Origin: Shimazuella alba
Lineage (GTDB): Bacteria; Bacillota; Bacilli; Thermoactinomycetales; Thermoactinomycetaceae
NCBI RefSeq assembly: GCF_009831235.1
Contig: NZ_WUUL01000015.1
Coordinates: forward strand, 1 to 64,000
Length of the DNA stretch: 64,000 nt
Direction of reading: 5' to 3'
This document shows positions 8,987 to 16,174 of this stretch, piece by piece. The position numbers were made by a program, and so were the translations under genes. The notes under the pieces were generated by a model, which saw only the letters and a list, made by a program, of their open reading frames with translations, was not told where the DNA came from and did not search any database. Positions within the stretch are counted from its first letter, which is position 1. Each line of letters starts with the position of its first letter.

Positions 8987-10060
8987 ATGTTACAAGAAAT
9001 AACGGAAAAAATCAGAGCAGGAGAAAGATTAACTTTAGAAGATGGTTTAGCCCTTTACAAGTCACCTGACCTCCTTCAAGTAGCATCGCTAGCTAATGAG
9101 GTAAACTTGAAGAAAAACGGCAACAAAGTATATTTTATTGAAAATCTCTATATTAATCCCACTAACGTTTGTGAAGCAAAGTGTGCATTTTGTGGTTTTC
9201 GCCGAGATCCTGATGAAGATGGCGCATACACCATGTCAACAGATGAATTATTACATTATGTCGAAACTCGTATCACCAAAGGTACAAGAGAATTCCATAT
9301 TGTTGGTGGTCATAACCATACAGTTCCTTTTGATTATTATTTGAATACTATTTCTATCCTAAAGAAAAATTATCCTGATATCACGATCAAAGCTTATACA
9401 GGAGCAGAGATACAGTTTTTTGCTCAAATCGCAGGTCGATCACCTGAAACAATTTTGCGTGAATTAATTGATGCTGGCCTAGATACCCTTCCAGGTGGTG
9501 GCGCCGAGATATTAACGGAACGATACCGGGCTAAAATGAGTCCTGACAAAGCAAGTACAGATGGATGGCTAGAAGCACATCGTATTGCTCACTCACTTGG
9601 ACTAAAAACACATGCTACTATGCTGTACGGCTCTATCGAAAGCCTAGAAGAAAGACTGATTCATATGATGCGAGTGCGTGAATTACAAGATGAAACAAAT
9701 GGTTTCATGGTGTTTATTCCACTTGCTATGCAACCTAGACAAACATCTGCCTCCCTTAAACGACGTACATCTGCAATGGATGATATGCGAACAATTGCAA
9801 TAAGTCGCTTGATGTTGGATAATTTCCCACATATTAAAGCATATTGGATCAATATAGGACCACAACTAACTCAGCTTGCTACCCACTTTGGAGCATCTGA
9901 TATTCATGGGACACTAGTAGAAGAACGAATTAGCCACGCAGTAGGTGCTTTGACTCAATCAGGTATTACACGTGATGAACTAAAATGGATGATCCAAGGG
10001 GCAAACCGGATTCCTGTTGAGCGAGACACCTTCTACAATGAAATAAAAGTGTATGCATAA
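8987..10060 (+). CDS. mqnE: Aminofutalosine synthase, radical SAM (MqnE)
   Basis: 357 residues. The radical SAM cysteines are Cys62, Cys66 and Cys69 (C-EAK-C-AF-C), which hold a 4Fe-4S cluster. EFHIVGG near residue 105, LPGGGAEIL near 170 and FIPLAMQP near 245 follow the MqnE pattern rather than the related MqnC. It joins 3-[(1-carboxyvinyl)oxy]benzoate with SAM-derived adenosyl radical to give aminofutalosine. SD GAGAGGAG is present. Last gene of the operon, with an intrinsic terminator from 10064. Confidence 0.9.
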   Translation: MLQEITEKIRAGERLTLEDGLALYKSPDLLQVASLANEVNLKKNGNKVYFIENLYINPTNVCEAKCAFCGFRRDPDEDGAYTMSTDELLHYVETRITKGTREFHIVGGHNHTVPFDYYLNTISILKKNYPDITIKAYTGAEIQFFAQIAGRSPETILRELIDAGLDTLPGGGAEILTERYRAKMSPDKASTDGWLEAHRIAHSLGLKTHATMLYGSIESLEERLIHMMRVRELQDETNGFMVFIPLAMQPRQTSASLKRRTSAMDDMRTIAISRLMLDNFPHIKAYWINIGPQLTQLATHFGASDIHGTLVEERISHAVGALTQSGITRDELKWMIQGANRIPVERDTFYNEIKVYA

Positions 10061-10063
10061 AAG

Positions 10064-10092
10064 AAAGGCACCTAAATTCAGGTGCCTTTTAC
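10064..10092 (+). terminator. Terminator of mqnBDE operon
   Basis: 10-bp stem AAAGGCACCT/AGGTGCCTTT with a 6-nt loop and T-rich tail, placed just before the stop of the convergent gene. Confidence 0.85.
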
Positions 10093-10093
10093 C

Positions 10094-10768
10094 TTACTTA
10101 AACTCACAAATCTCTGGTTCAACAAAGTTTTTAGCGAATATCTCCCAAGCTTCTATTTGCTTATTAGGCTTTTCCGTCTCAAATTCGCGTTGTACACAAT
10201 CTAATTTGTCAGGTGCATGCTGGTAAATAAACTCCATCATTTTTACTTCTCTCAAGCGAAGAATAACTCCCTCTTCTCCAGATACCCAACCACTAGCAGA
10301 AAAATCCCATATCTCAGGTTTACTCGTAATAATATTTCCCCATTTCCCTACATCAATAGACTCTTTATCTTTTGCGGTAGTAACGGAAAACGAGGGAGAA
10401 AAGGTACCTCTTGTTGTGTTCATTTGGTAATTCGTTTCAATTTTATCAATTTCTTCCCAACTAACTTTGTCTGTCCTGATAAAAAATAAATAAGACTCCC
10501 ATCCCTTATCTTTAATGACAGTGTAATTGGTTAGATAGGTAAAAGAAACTAGAACTAAAAGAACAACTGGAATTAACGCATATATCCTTTTCTGCTTTAT
10601 AAAAAAAATAAAACTACTTATTAAAAGTAAAATGATGAAAATTATCATAAAAACAAAAGAATAATTGCCTGATGAAAAGTAGTGATCAGTATTGGTAAAA
10701 AAGATATGAGCTTTCCACCAAGTTAACACTTGAAATAAAAAGATTGCTACACCCCAAAACACATGCAA
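10094..10768 (-). CDS. Membrane protein with cytosolic tail, N-terminus probably frameshifted
   Basis: 224 residues from a TTG codon. About four membrane helices occupy the first 110 residues, then a soluble domain with a WEEIDKIE motif. No family recognised. The TTG has no good SD, whereas an ATG at 10796 with AAAAGGAG upstream opens a different frame (MSRRESIIMLACV). Adding one T to the T4 run at 10756-10759 would join this to FWGVAIFLFQ in the annotated frame. So the gene may carry a 1-bp deletion, or the base is a sequencing error. The protein at 53845 shares the architecture, including a W-K-D-L-K motif in the same place. Confidence 0.6.
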   Translation of the reverse strand: MHVFWGVAIFLFQVLTWWKAHIFFTNTDHYFSSGNYSFVFMIIFIILLLISSFIFFIKQKRIYALIPVVLLVLVSFTYLTNYTVIKDKGWESYLFFIRTDKVSWEEIDKIETNYQMNTTRGTFSPSFSVTTAKDKESIDVGKWGNIITSKPEIWDFSASGWVSGEEGVILRLREVKMMEFIYQHAPDKLDCVQREFETEKPNKQIEAWEIFAKNFVEPEICEFK

Positions 10769-10902
10769 GCATGATAATCGATTCCCTGCGACTCATCTTC
10801 TTACCTACTCCTTTTCTGTTATCTATTTACATCCTAACATACATAAGCAGGTATCCGATTTGAAGATGGTACTCGTGCAGTAAAGTTTTTTGTAAGACCT
10901 AG

Positions 10903-10939
10903 AAATAATCCCTTGGTCATTAGGACCAAGGGATTATTT
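10903..10939 (-). terminator. Terminator after yuzB
   Basis: 16-bp perfect stem with a 5-nt loop between 10903-10918 and 10924-10939. It overlaps the yuzB stop codon and ends the yuzD-yuzB unit, and possibly the upstream mccA-mccB transcript. Confidence 0.8.
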
Positions 10940-11178
10940 TAAAAGCGAAATTCCATTTCTTCACATGCTTGCAGTATTTTTTTATATAGCTCTTCGGCTG
11001 TCTCAGCTGTAATTAATTCGCCATTTACCAAAGCATACGGAGCTCTAGCACATAAACCGCAATTGCCTAAACATCCATATTCCAACACATCGAAATCAAG
11101 ATTACTTTCTAGCTTTGCTTTGATTTCCAATACATCCGAAGTTAAATTGTTCACACAAAACTCAATCAGTGGCCTCAT
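10939..11178 (-). CDS. yuzB: YuzB-family protein (DUF1450)
   Basis: 79 residues. LIEFCVNNL near the start and CLGNCGLCARAPYALVNG in the middle are the DUF1450/YuzB signature, with four cysteines (C-x3-C-x2-C cluster plus Cys near residue 7) that could bind a metal or Fe-S cluster, resembling thioredoxin-like ferredoxins. Function unknown. The ATG overlaps the 3' end of yuzD by 17 bp. An in-frame TTG two codons upstream is rejected. In B. subtilis yuzB sits next to yutI/yutJ, and the same set of neighbours occurs here. Confidence 0.85.
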   Translation of the reverse strand: MRPLIEFCVNNLTSDVLEIKAKLESNLDFDVLEYGCLGNCGLCARAPYALVNGELITAETAEELYKKILQACEEMEFRF

Positions 11179-11491
11179 GATCAATCACTTTTCCTAACCC
11201 TAATGTTTCCAGTCTATCACAGATAGTTTTTAATTTAGGATTGCCTTCTGCAATTACCTCATCTTGTATTACTACCACAGGATACCATAAATCTTCTTCT
11301 TGTACTCGCTTTGCAAAATTTACTTGATCTTCTCCTACTGGAGAATAAATATCAACATAGTGAACAGCTACCTGTTCCCCATATTTACGATTTAGCGCAT
11401 GTTTCAACCAAGAAGCTGTCTCTTGGGAAGATGGAAAAGATACACAACTAGGACATATTTGTTCTGCACCATAAACATATAAATCTATCAT
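11162..11491 (-). CDS. yuzD: YuzD-family thioredoxin-like protein (DUF1462)
   Basis: 109 residues. It begins with a thioredoxin-fold beta strand (IDLYVYGAEQ) followed by a CPSC motif at about residues 13-16 that could be redox active. The remainder, including WYPVVVIQDEVIAEGNPKLK, matches DUF1462/YuzD. Cytosolic; function unknown. A GAAGGT SD precedes the ATG. The gene lies 17 bp downstream of mccB and overlaps yuzB, so transsulfuration and these two proteins are probably cotranscribed. Confidence 0.84.
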   Translation of the reverse strand: MIDLYVYGAEQICPSCVSFPSSQETASWLKHALNRKYGEQVAVHYVDIYSPVGEDQVNFAKRVQEEDLWYPVVVIQDEVIAEGNPKLKTICDRLETLGLGKVIDHEATD

Positions 11492-11508
11492 GATATTATA
11501 ACCTTCTT

Positions 11509-12639
11509 TTATGCAAAGATAGCTTTTTCTAAGTCATTTATCAAGTCTTCCACATCTTCAATCCCAACGGAGATTCGGATAAGTCCATCTGTAATCCCAA
11601 GCTTCGCTCTCGTCTCAGGAGGAATAGAAGCATGGGTCATCTTAGCCGGGATAGATATTAAACTTTCTACTGCACCAAGACTTTCCGCAAGCGTAAAATA
11701 TTTAACCTTGGTTAAAGCATTCGCAGCTTTTTCACCGTCTCCCACATCAAATGATATCATGCCACCAAAACCTCGTGCTTGTTTTTTAGCAATATCATGA
11801 TTTGGATGAGACTGCAACCCAGGATAATATACTTTTTCTACTTTGGTGCTTAGCCATTCTGCTATTTTATTTGCTCCAAATTCATGTTGTTTCATTCTCA
11901 GACCCAATGTCTTCATACCGCGCATCAACAACCATGAATCTTGAGGTCCAAGTACTCCGCCAATCGCGTTTTGGAAAAAGTGAAGCTTCTCTCCGAGTTC
12001 TGCCTCTTTGGTTACGACTAAACCCGCTACAACGTCGCTATGACCACCTAAGTACTTCGTTGCACTGTGAACAACAATATCAGCACCTAAATCCAGTGGA
12101 TTTTGCCAATATGGCGTGTAAAATGTATTATCCACGATAAAAGTTGCGTTTTTCGACTTTGCCAATTTACCCAATGCCGAAATATCGGATACTTTTAAGA
12201 GCGGATTAGTCGGAGTTTCGACAAAAAGAGCCTTTGTATTGGTTTGAAAGGCATGTTCCACCGCTGAGAGATCACTCGTATTCACATACGAGACTTGAAG
12301 TCCAAAACGGGTAAATACCTTATCCATAATCCGGAAGGTTCCACCATAAACATCATCGCTGCAAATAATATGGTCCCCTTGTTCAAATAAGGATAATACG
12401 GTTCCAGTCGCTGACATACCAGATGAAAAAGCAAGACCTCTTGCTCCATTCTCCAGTGCTGCAATATAATCTTCCAAAGCTTGACGAGTCGGATTTCCCG
12501 TACGAGAATATTCAAACCCTCGATGTTTTCCTACCTCGTCTTGTTTGTATGTGGATACTTGGTAAATTGGGATACTCACAGCACCTGTTTGCTCATCTAT
12601 TAAGTGACTTCCGTGAATCAATTTTGTATCGATTTTCAT
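11509..12639 (-). CDS. mccB: Cystathionine gamma-lyase/synthase (MccB type)
   Basis: 376 residues of the Cys/Met-metabolism PLP family. TKLIHGSH at the N-terminus, SGMSATGTVL near 80, DNTFYTPYWQNPL near 180 and VHSATKYLGGHSD near 200, whose Lys binds PLP. Together with the upstream mccA it would form cysteine from homocysteine via cystathionine. The start is ATG with GGAGGAG 7 nt upstream, not the much longer open frame, which runs into mccA. The family also contains cystathionine gamma-synthases; pairing with an mccA-like gene favours the lyase role. Confidence 0.88.
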   Translation of the reverse strand: MKIDTKLIHGSHLIDEQTGAVSIPIYQVSTYKQDEVGKHRGFEYSRTGNPTRQALEDYIAALENGARGLAFSSGMSATGTVLSLFEQGDHIICSDDVYGGTFRIMDKVFTRFGLQVSYVNTSDLSAVEHAFQTNTKALFVETPTNPLLKVSDISALGKLAKSKNATFIVDNTFYTPYWQNPLDLGADIVVHSATKYLGGHSDVVAGLVVTKEAELGEKLHFFQNAIGGVLGPQDSWLLMRGMKTLGLRMKQHEFGANKIAEWLSTKVEKVYYPGLQSHPNHDIAKKQARGFGGMISFDVGDGEKAANALTKVKYFTLAESLGAVESLISIPAKMTHASIPPETRAKLGITDGLIRISVGIEDVEDLINDLEKAIFA

Positions 12640-12640
12640 T

Positions 12641-13561
12641 TTATTCTCCTCCTTGAAAGATTTTTTTACTGAGGTAACGATCACTTCCATCTGCAAATAG
12701 TACCACAATGTTAGCGTTCTTGGCTGCATTTGATTCTTCTTGGACAGCAGCATAACATGCAGCACCAGCAGAACTACCTACTAGCAGACCTTCTTGTTCT
12801 GCTAATTTATTCACCATTGCAAAAGAATTTACATCTTCAACCGTATAAACTTCATCTATATAAGAATGCTCAAAAAACGGTGGAAAAAATTCCATTCCGA
12901 TACCTTCAGTTTTATGTGGACCTGATCGACCACCACCGATGATGGAACCTTGTGGTTCTACAATAACACAGCGGATATTGGGGTTTTGTTCTTTTAAATA
13001 ACGTGCAGCTCCCATATATGTACCAGATGATCCAGCTCCAGCAACAAAAATATCAACCTTTCCACCTGTTTGTTCCCAGATCTCCGGCCCAGTGGTTTCA
13101 TAATGAACAATAGGGTTTGCGGGATTATGAAATTGCTGTGGAACATAACTATTAGGAATTTCCTCAGCCAATGAGTTTGCCTTCGCAATAGCTCCTTTGA
13201 TTCCTTCATCTGTGGGAGTATTAATCACAGTTGCACCAAGGGCTCTCATCGTTTCTTGTTTTTCCATGGAAAACTTTGAAGGAACAACACAAATCACACG
13301 ATAAGAAGTACCAATCGCAGCTAAAGCAAGCCCTATTCCAGTATTACCAGCTGTTGGTTCTATCACGGTACCTTCTGGCTTTAGCTTCCCTGTACGTTCA
13401 CCCTCTTTGATCAAAGCAACCCCAAGTCTATCCTTTACACTTCCTCCGGGGTTAAAAAATTCAAGTTTTGCCAGTATATTCGCATGAGATGAGAATGATT
13501 TTAACCTCATAATTGGTGTATTTCCAATCAAATCATGAATACCTTCGTAAATTATGCCCAT
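12641..13561 (-). CDS. mccA: Cystathionine beta-synthase / cysteine synthase family (MccA)
   Basis: 306 residues, fold type II PLP enzyme. LIGNTPIMRL near residue 10, NPGGSVKDR near 38 with the PLP lysine, PTAGNTGIG near 70 and GAGSSGTYMG near 175. A CysK-like enzyme could make cysteine from O-acetylserine, but adjacency to mccB suggests condensation of O-acetylserine with homocysteine to cystathionine as in B. subtilis MccA. AAGGGAG sits upstream of the chosen ATG. The stop lies 2 bp before mccB, whose SD it overlaps. No SAM riboswitch pattern is visible in the 140 bp upstream. Confidence 0.87.
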   Translation of the reverse strand: MGIIYEGIHDLIGNTPIMRLKSFSSHANILAKLEFFNPGGSVKDRLGVALIKEGERTGKLKPEGTVIEPTAGNTGIGLALAAIGTSYRVICVVPSKFSMEKQETMRALGATVINTPTDEGIKGAIAKANSLAEEIPNSYVPQQFHNPANPIVHYETTGPEIWEQTGGKVDIFVAGAGSSGTYMGAARYLKEQNPNIRCVIVEPQGSIIGGGRSGPHKTEGIGMEFFPPFFEHSYIDEVYTVEDVNSFAMVNKLAEQEGLLVGSSAGAACYAAVQEESNAAKNANIVVLFADGSDRYLSKKIFQGGE

Positions 13562-13704
13562 TACATTTTCTACTCCCTTGATCATAACCTAAAAAACGTA
13601 TTCTTATTTTAACAGGAATTACAATACATTTACCACATTGCTTTCTTTGCAAAGAAGGCATACAATAGCAATGATATATTTTAACACCAGGAAGGAGAAT
13701 AAAA

Positions 13705-13929
13705 ATGATGGAAGAGAAAGTACAAGAAATTTTAGATAAATTGCGTCCATATATCCAACGTGATGGCGGAGATGTGGAACTAGTCGAAGTAGAAGAAGGA
13801 ATCGTTCGTGTTCGCCTTTTAGGTGCATGCGGTAGCTGCCCAAGTTCCACTATTACCCTCAAAGCTGGGATTGAACGTGCATTGATGGAAGAAATTCCAG
13901 AGGTACGGGAAGTAGAACAAGTACTATAA
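13705..13929 (+). CDS. yutI: NifU-like Fe-S scaffold/carrier (YutI)
   Basis: 74 residues, a stand-alone NifU C-terminal domain. [14 protein letters not shown] near residue 15 and [12 protein letters not shown] near 40, where the CxxC cysteines bind a bridging 4Fe-4S cluster. It should deliver clusters to apo-enzymes. The SD AGGAAGGAG precedes two consecutive ATGs. It faces the mccA operon divergently, consistent with the yut region of B. subtilis. Its terminator overlaps the end of the convergent peptide-binding-protein gene. Confidence 0.9.
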   Translation: MMEEKVQEILDKLRPYIQRDGGDVELVEVEEGIVRVRLLGACGSCPSSTITLKAGIERALMEEIPEVREVEQVL

Positions 13930-13939
13930 AGAAAAAGCA

Positions 13940-13969
13940 GGCGACCTACTTGGTCGCCGCTATTTTTTT
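13940..13969 (+). terminator. Terminator of yutI
   Basis: 7-bp GC-rich stem GGCGACC/GGTCGCC followed by a T7 run at 13963-13969. Half of it lies inside the 3' end of the convergent gene. Confidence 0.75.
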
Positions 13970-15607
13970 AGGAGGCTGATAAGTTGCCCACTTTAGGGTG
14001 TAATCAGCTCCAAAAGGGTGGTACAACACATTTTTTACATAGCTTTTTTGTAGTCTTAGATCATTCACATGTACAAGTGGCACAACCACAGCTTTCTCTT
14101 CAATAAGATATCGCTCCGCTTGTTGGAGAAGTTGATCCCGTTTCGTTGGATTCGCTTCAAGGGATGCTTTGTCGAGAAGTGAATCATAATGTGGGTCTGA
14201 GAATCCTGATATATTATCTTTTACCCTTGAATGTCCTATCATTAAGAAAATACTTGGATCATGATATTCTGCCGACCATTCATTGATAGATAAATCATAA
14301 TCTCCGTCCAACAATATTCGTCCTTTTTGTTTTACAGGATACTTATAGATATTAACAGTTATACCAACCATAGAAAGCTGCCTCTTTAATAAGTTAGCTT
14401 GCGTAGTTAATCGTACATCACCTTCTGTTGTGACAAGTTTCACAGGTGGAAACTTGTCAATTTTTAATTCTGACAATCCTTTATTTAAAATCTCTTTAGC
14501 TTTAGAAATTTGTGAACTGGATGAAATATTAGTTCTAAAGATTTCTTGATTACTTGTTATTAATACAGGTGGAACCAGACTATTGATTGGGGTTGTTTCA
14601 CCTTTAAAATCAGATGAGATTTCTTTATTATTAATGGCTATCTGTATAGCTTTTCTAATCTTAGCATTCGAAAAAATTTCTTTGTTTTGATTCATTACAA
14701 TATAATTAGAAATAGCTTTTGGAGAGAGTTTCATATCTTTACTTTTCATACCATTAGAATAAGATGAAAAAGTTTTAGACATAGCCATTAATTCAGATTT
14801 ATACAAACTTATCCTTTTCTTTTGATCTACTTCAACGTTTATAATTGCTTGTGACAATTTAATAGCATTAGCATCCCAATAAAGATCATTTTTCACCAAA
14901 CCTGCACTTTGGGGATTATATGCTGTTAACTTGAAGGGACCTGTAAAGCTCATCTTTTCGGCTGAAGATGCATATCCCTCTCCATATTTTTCAATCAAAT
15001 CACTTCGTAATGGCAAAAATGGGGTAAGTGTCACGAGACTTAAAAAATTGGGATCTGGTTTATCCAATTTGATGGTTAAGTGTCTATCATCTGTTGCTGT
15101 TATACCGATCTGATCTGAATGTACTTCTCCATTGGAATAAGATTCTGCATTGTGTATTGGATAAAATAAAAACGAATATTCATACTCGTTTGCTGGCGAA
15201 AGAGCACGTTCCCATGCGAATTTAAAATCATGGGCGGTAACAGCTTTGCCATCGCTCCAAACAGCATTTTTTCGAATGATAAAGGTATATGTGCGATAAT
15301 CAGGACTTACTTGATACGATTCTGCTAAACCAGGAACTGGCTTAGCATTAGGACCTAGTCTCATCAAGCCTTCTTGTACTTGATTTAAAATATTATATGT
15401 AATTTGCTGATTCGCTTTGGAACTATCCAAAATGGGGATAGGAGTTGATTCGGTAATCGTCAAAACTTTTGGAGGGGTTAGTTCGTGTTTTGCACAACAG
15501 ACTTCATCTGCCTCATCTTCTTGAAAAAAATTGATGTACACATATCCCCCGGCAACGACAATCAAAATTGCTAACGAAAGATATAGCCACCTCTTCCTGA
15601 TATACAA
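13946..15607 (-). CDS. Peptide/nickel-type ABC substrate-binding protein (SBP_bac_5)
   Basis: 553 residues. YNILNQVQEGLMRLG, followed by the AESYQVSPDYRTYTFIIRKNAVWSDG-type segment, marks an OppA/DppA-like binding protein that captures oligopeptides outside the cell. The N-terminus has one strong membrane helix (LSLAILIVVAGGYVYINFF) without a lipobox, so it seems membrane-anchored rather than lipidated. The start is TTG, 7 nt after a perfect AAAGGAGG; the longer frame has no SD. A -10 box TATAAT is at 15641-15646. No permease or ATPase genes adjoin, so its partners are encoded elsewhere. Confidence 0.85.
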   Translation of the reverse strand: MYIRKRWLYLSLAILIVVAGGYVYINFFQEDEADEVCCAKHELTPPKVLTITESTPIPILDSSKANQQITYNILNQVQEGLMRLGPNAKPVPGLAESYQVSPDYRTYTFIIRKNAVWSDGKAVTAHDFKFAWERALSPANEYEYSFLFYPIHNAESYSNGEVHSDQIGITATDDRHLTIKLDKPDPNFLSLVTLTPFLPLRSDLIEKYGEGYASSAEKMSFTGPFKLTAYNPQSAGLVKNDLYWDANAIKLSQAIINVEVDQKKRISLYKSELMAMSKTFSSYSNGMKSKDMKLSPKAISNYIVMNQNKEIFSNAKIRKAIQIAINNKEISSDFKGETTPINSLVPPVLITSNQEIFRTNISSSSQISKAKEILNKGLSELKIDKFPPVKLVTTEGDVRLTTQANLLKRQLSMVGITVNIYKYPVKQKGRILLDGDYDLSINEWSAEYHDPSIFLMIGHSRVKDNISGFSDPHYDSLLDKASLEANPTKRDQLLQQAERYLIEEKAVVVPLVHVNDLRLQKSYVKNVLYHPFGADYTLKWATYQPPKKIAATK

Positions 15608-15640
15608 AATTGTGCCTCCTTTGTGAATTTTATTATTTTC

Positions 15641-15646
15641 ATTATA
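15641..15646 (-). promoter_or_regulatory. Probable -10 box of the peptide-binding-protein gene
   Basis: A consensus TATAAT on the minus strand, 34 nt upstream of the TTG start and its SD. The -35 region 17 nt further up is poor. It lies next to the proximal copy of the 44-bp repeat. Confidence 0.5.
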
Positions 15647-15661
15647 GACGAACAAAAGGAT

Positions 15662-15705
15662 AAAGAAAACTTGTTGAAGACAAGCTTTTGCGCAGTCTGA
15701 AACTT
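15662..15705. repeat. 44-bp direct repeat, copy 1
   Basis: Perfect 44-nt copy of the segment at 15758-15801. It contains a short internal inverted repeat CTTGT-TGAAG-ACAAG. It lies immediately upstream of the promoter of the peptide-binding-protein gene. Confidence 0.9.
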
Positions 15706-15757
15706 AGTTGCACTTATGCAGATTAGATAATACTTTCCTCTTCTATCTCAATCTGCG

Positions 15758-15801
15758 AAAGAAAACTTGTTGAAGACAAGCTTTTGCGCAGTCTGAAACT
15801 T
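15758..15801. repeat. 44-bp direct repeat, copy 2
   Basis: Second perfect copy, offset 96 bp from the first and separated from it by 52 bp. The repeat sits between the PqqD-like gene and the peptide-binding-protein gene; no further copy was noticed in the window. Confidence 0.9.
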
Positions 15802-15829
15802 CGTTTCCTTCCCCAAAAAAAGAGAACCC

Positions 15830-16174
15830 TCAGGATTCCCTCCACTCAATCCACCCATTTGCTTCCAAAATTGATAAAAAGGTAAGTAATCTCTCTCTCA
15901 CAGGAGAAGCACTCTGTCCAAAAGCATCTTCGACTTTTTTTTCGAGTTCTTCCACAGGATGCTGACCATCACACATACCAATTACGAAGCTTCCTAACTG
16001 ATCTAACCGTATAGAATGATGAGTAGGTTGTTTTAAAAATTTGATAGAAAATCGTTCAAGTAGATTCGTTCTTGGAACACATACCTGATAAATTTCTTTG
16101 TTATCTCGATTTTGTCTTAAGGTAATGCTTTCTTTTAGTACTGGTATCATAGTTAACAAATTTTTATTCCCCAT
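15830..16174 (-). CDS. PqqD-family protein
   Basis: 114 residues. SIRLDQLGSFVIGMCDGQHPVEELEKKVEDAFG is the PqqD/RRE (peptide-recognition) pattern, followed by ERLLTFLSILEANGWI. Such domains bind precursor peptides for radical SAM enzymes, but free-standing PqqD-like proteins with unknown partners are common. The ATG overlaps the end of the upstream OPT transporter gene by 11 bp, so the two are coupled; no radical SAM partner or precursor peptide is adjacent. The link with an oligopeptide transporter is noteworthy but unexplained. Confidence 0.78.
   Translation of the reverse strand: MGNKNLLTMIPVLKESITLRQNRDNKEIYQVCVPRTNLLERFSIKFLKQPTHHSIRLDQLGSFVIGMCDGQHPVEELEKKVEDAFGQSASPVRERLLTFLSILEANGWIEWRES

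Noticed and set aside
8987-10060. MqnC (cyclic dehypoxanthinyl futalosine synthase) for the radical SAM gene
   Set aside because: EFHIVGG, LPGGGAEIL and FIPLAMQP fit MqnE rather than MqnC.
15662-15801. Possible CRISPR-like repeat pair
   Set aside because: Only two copies with a 52-bp interval and no cas genes; treated as a direct repeat.
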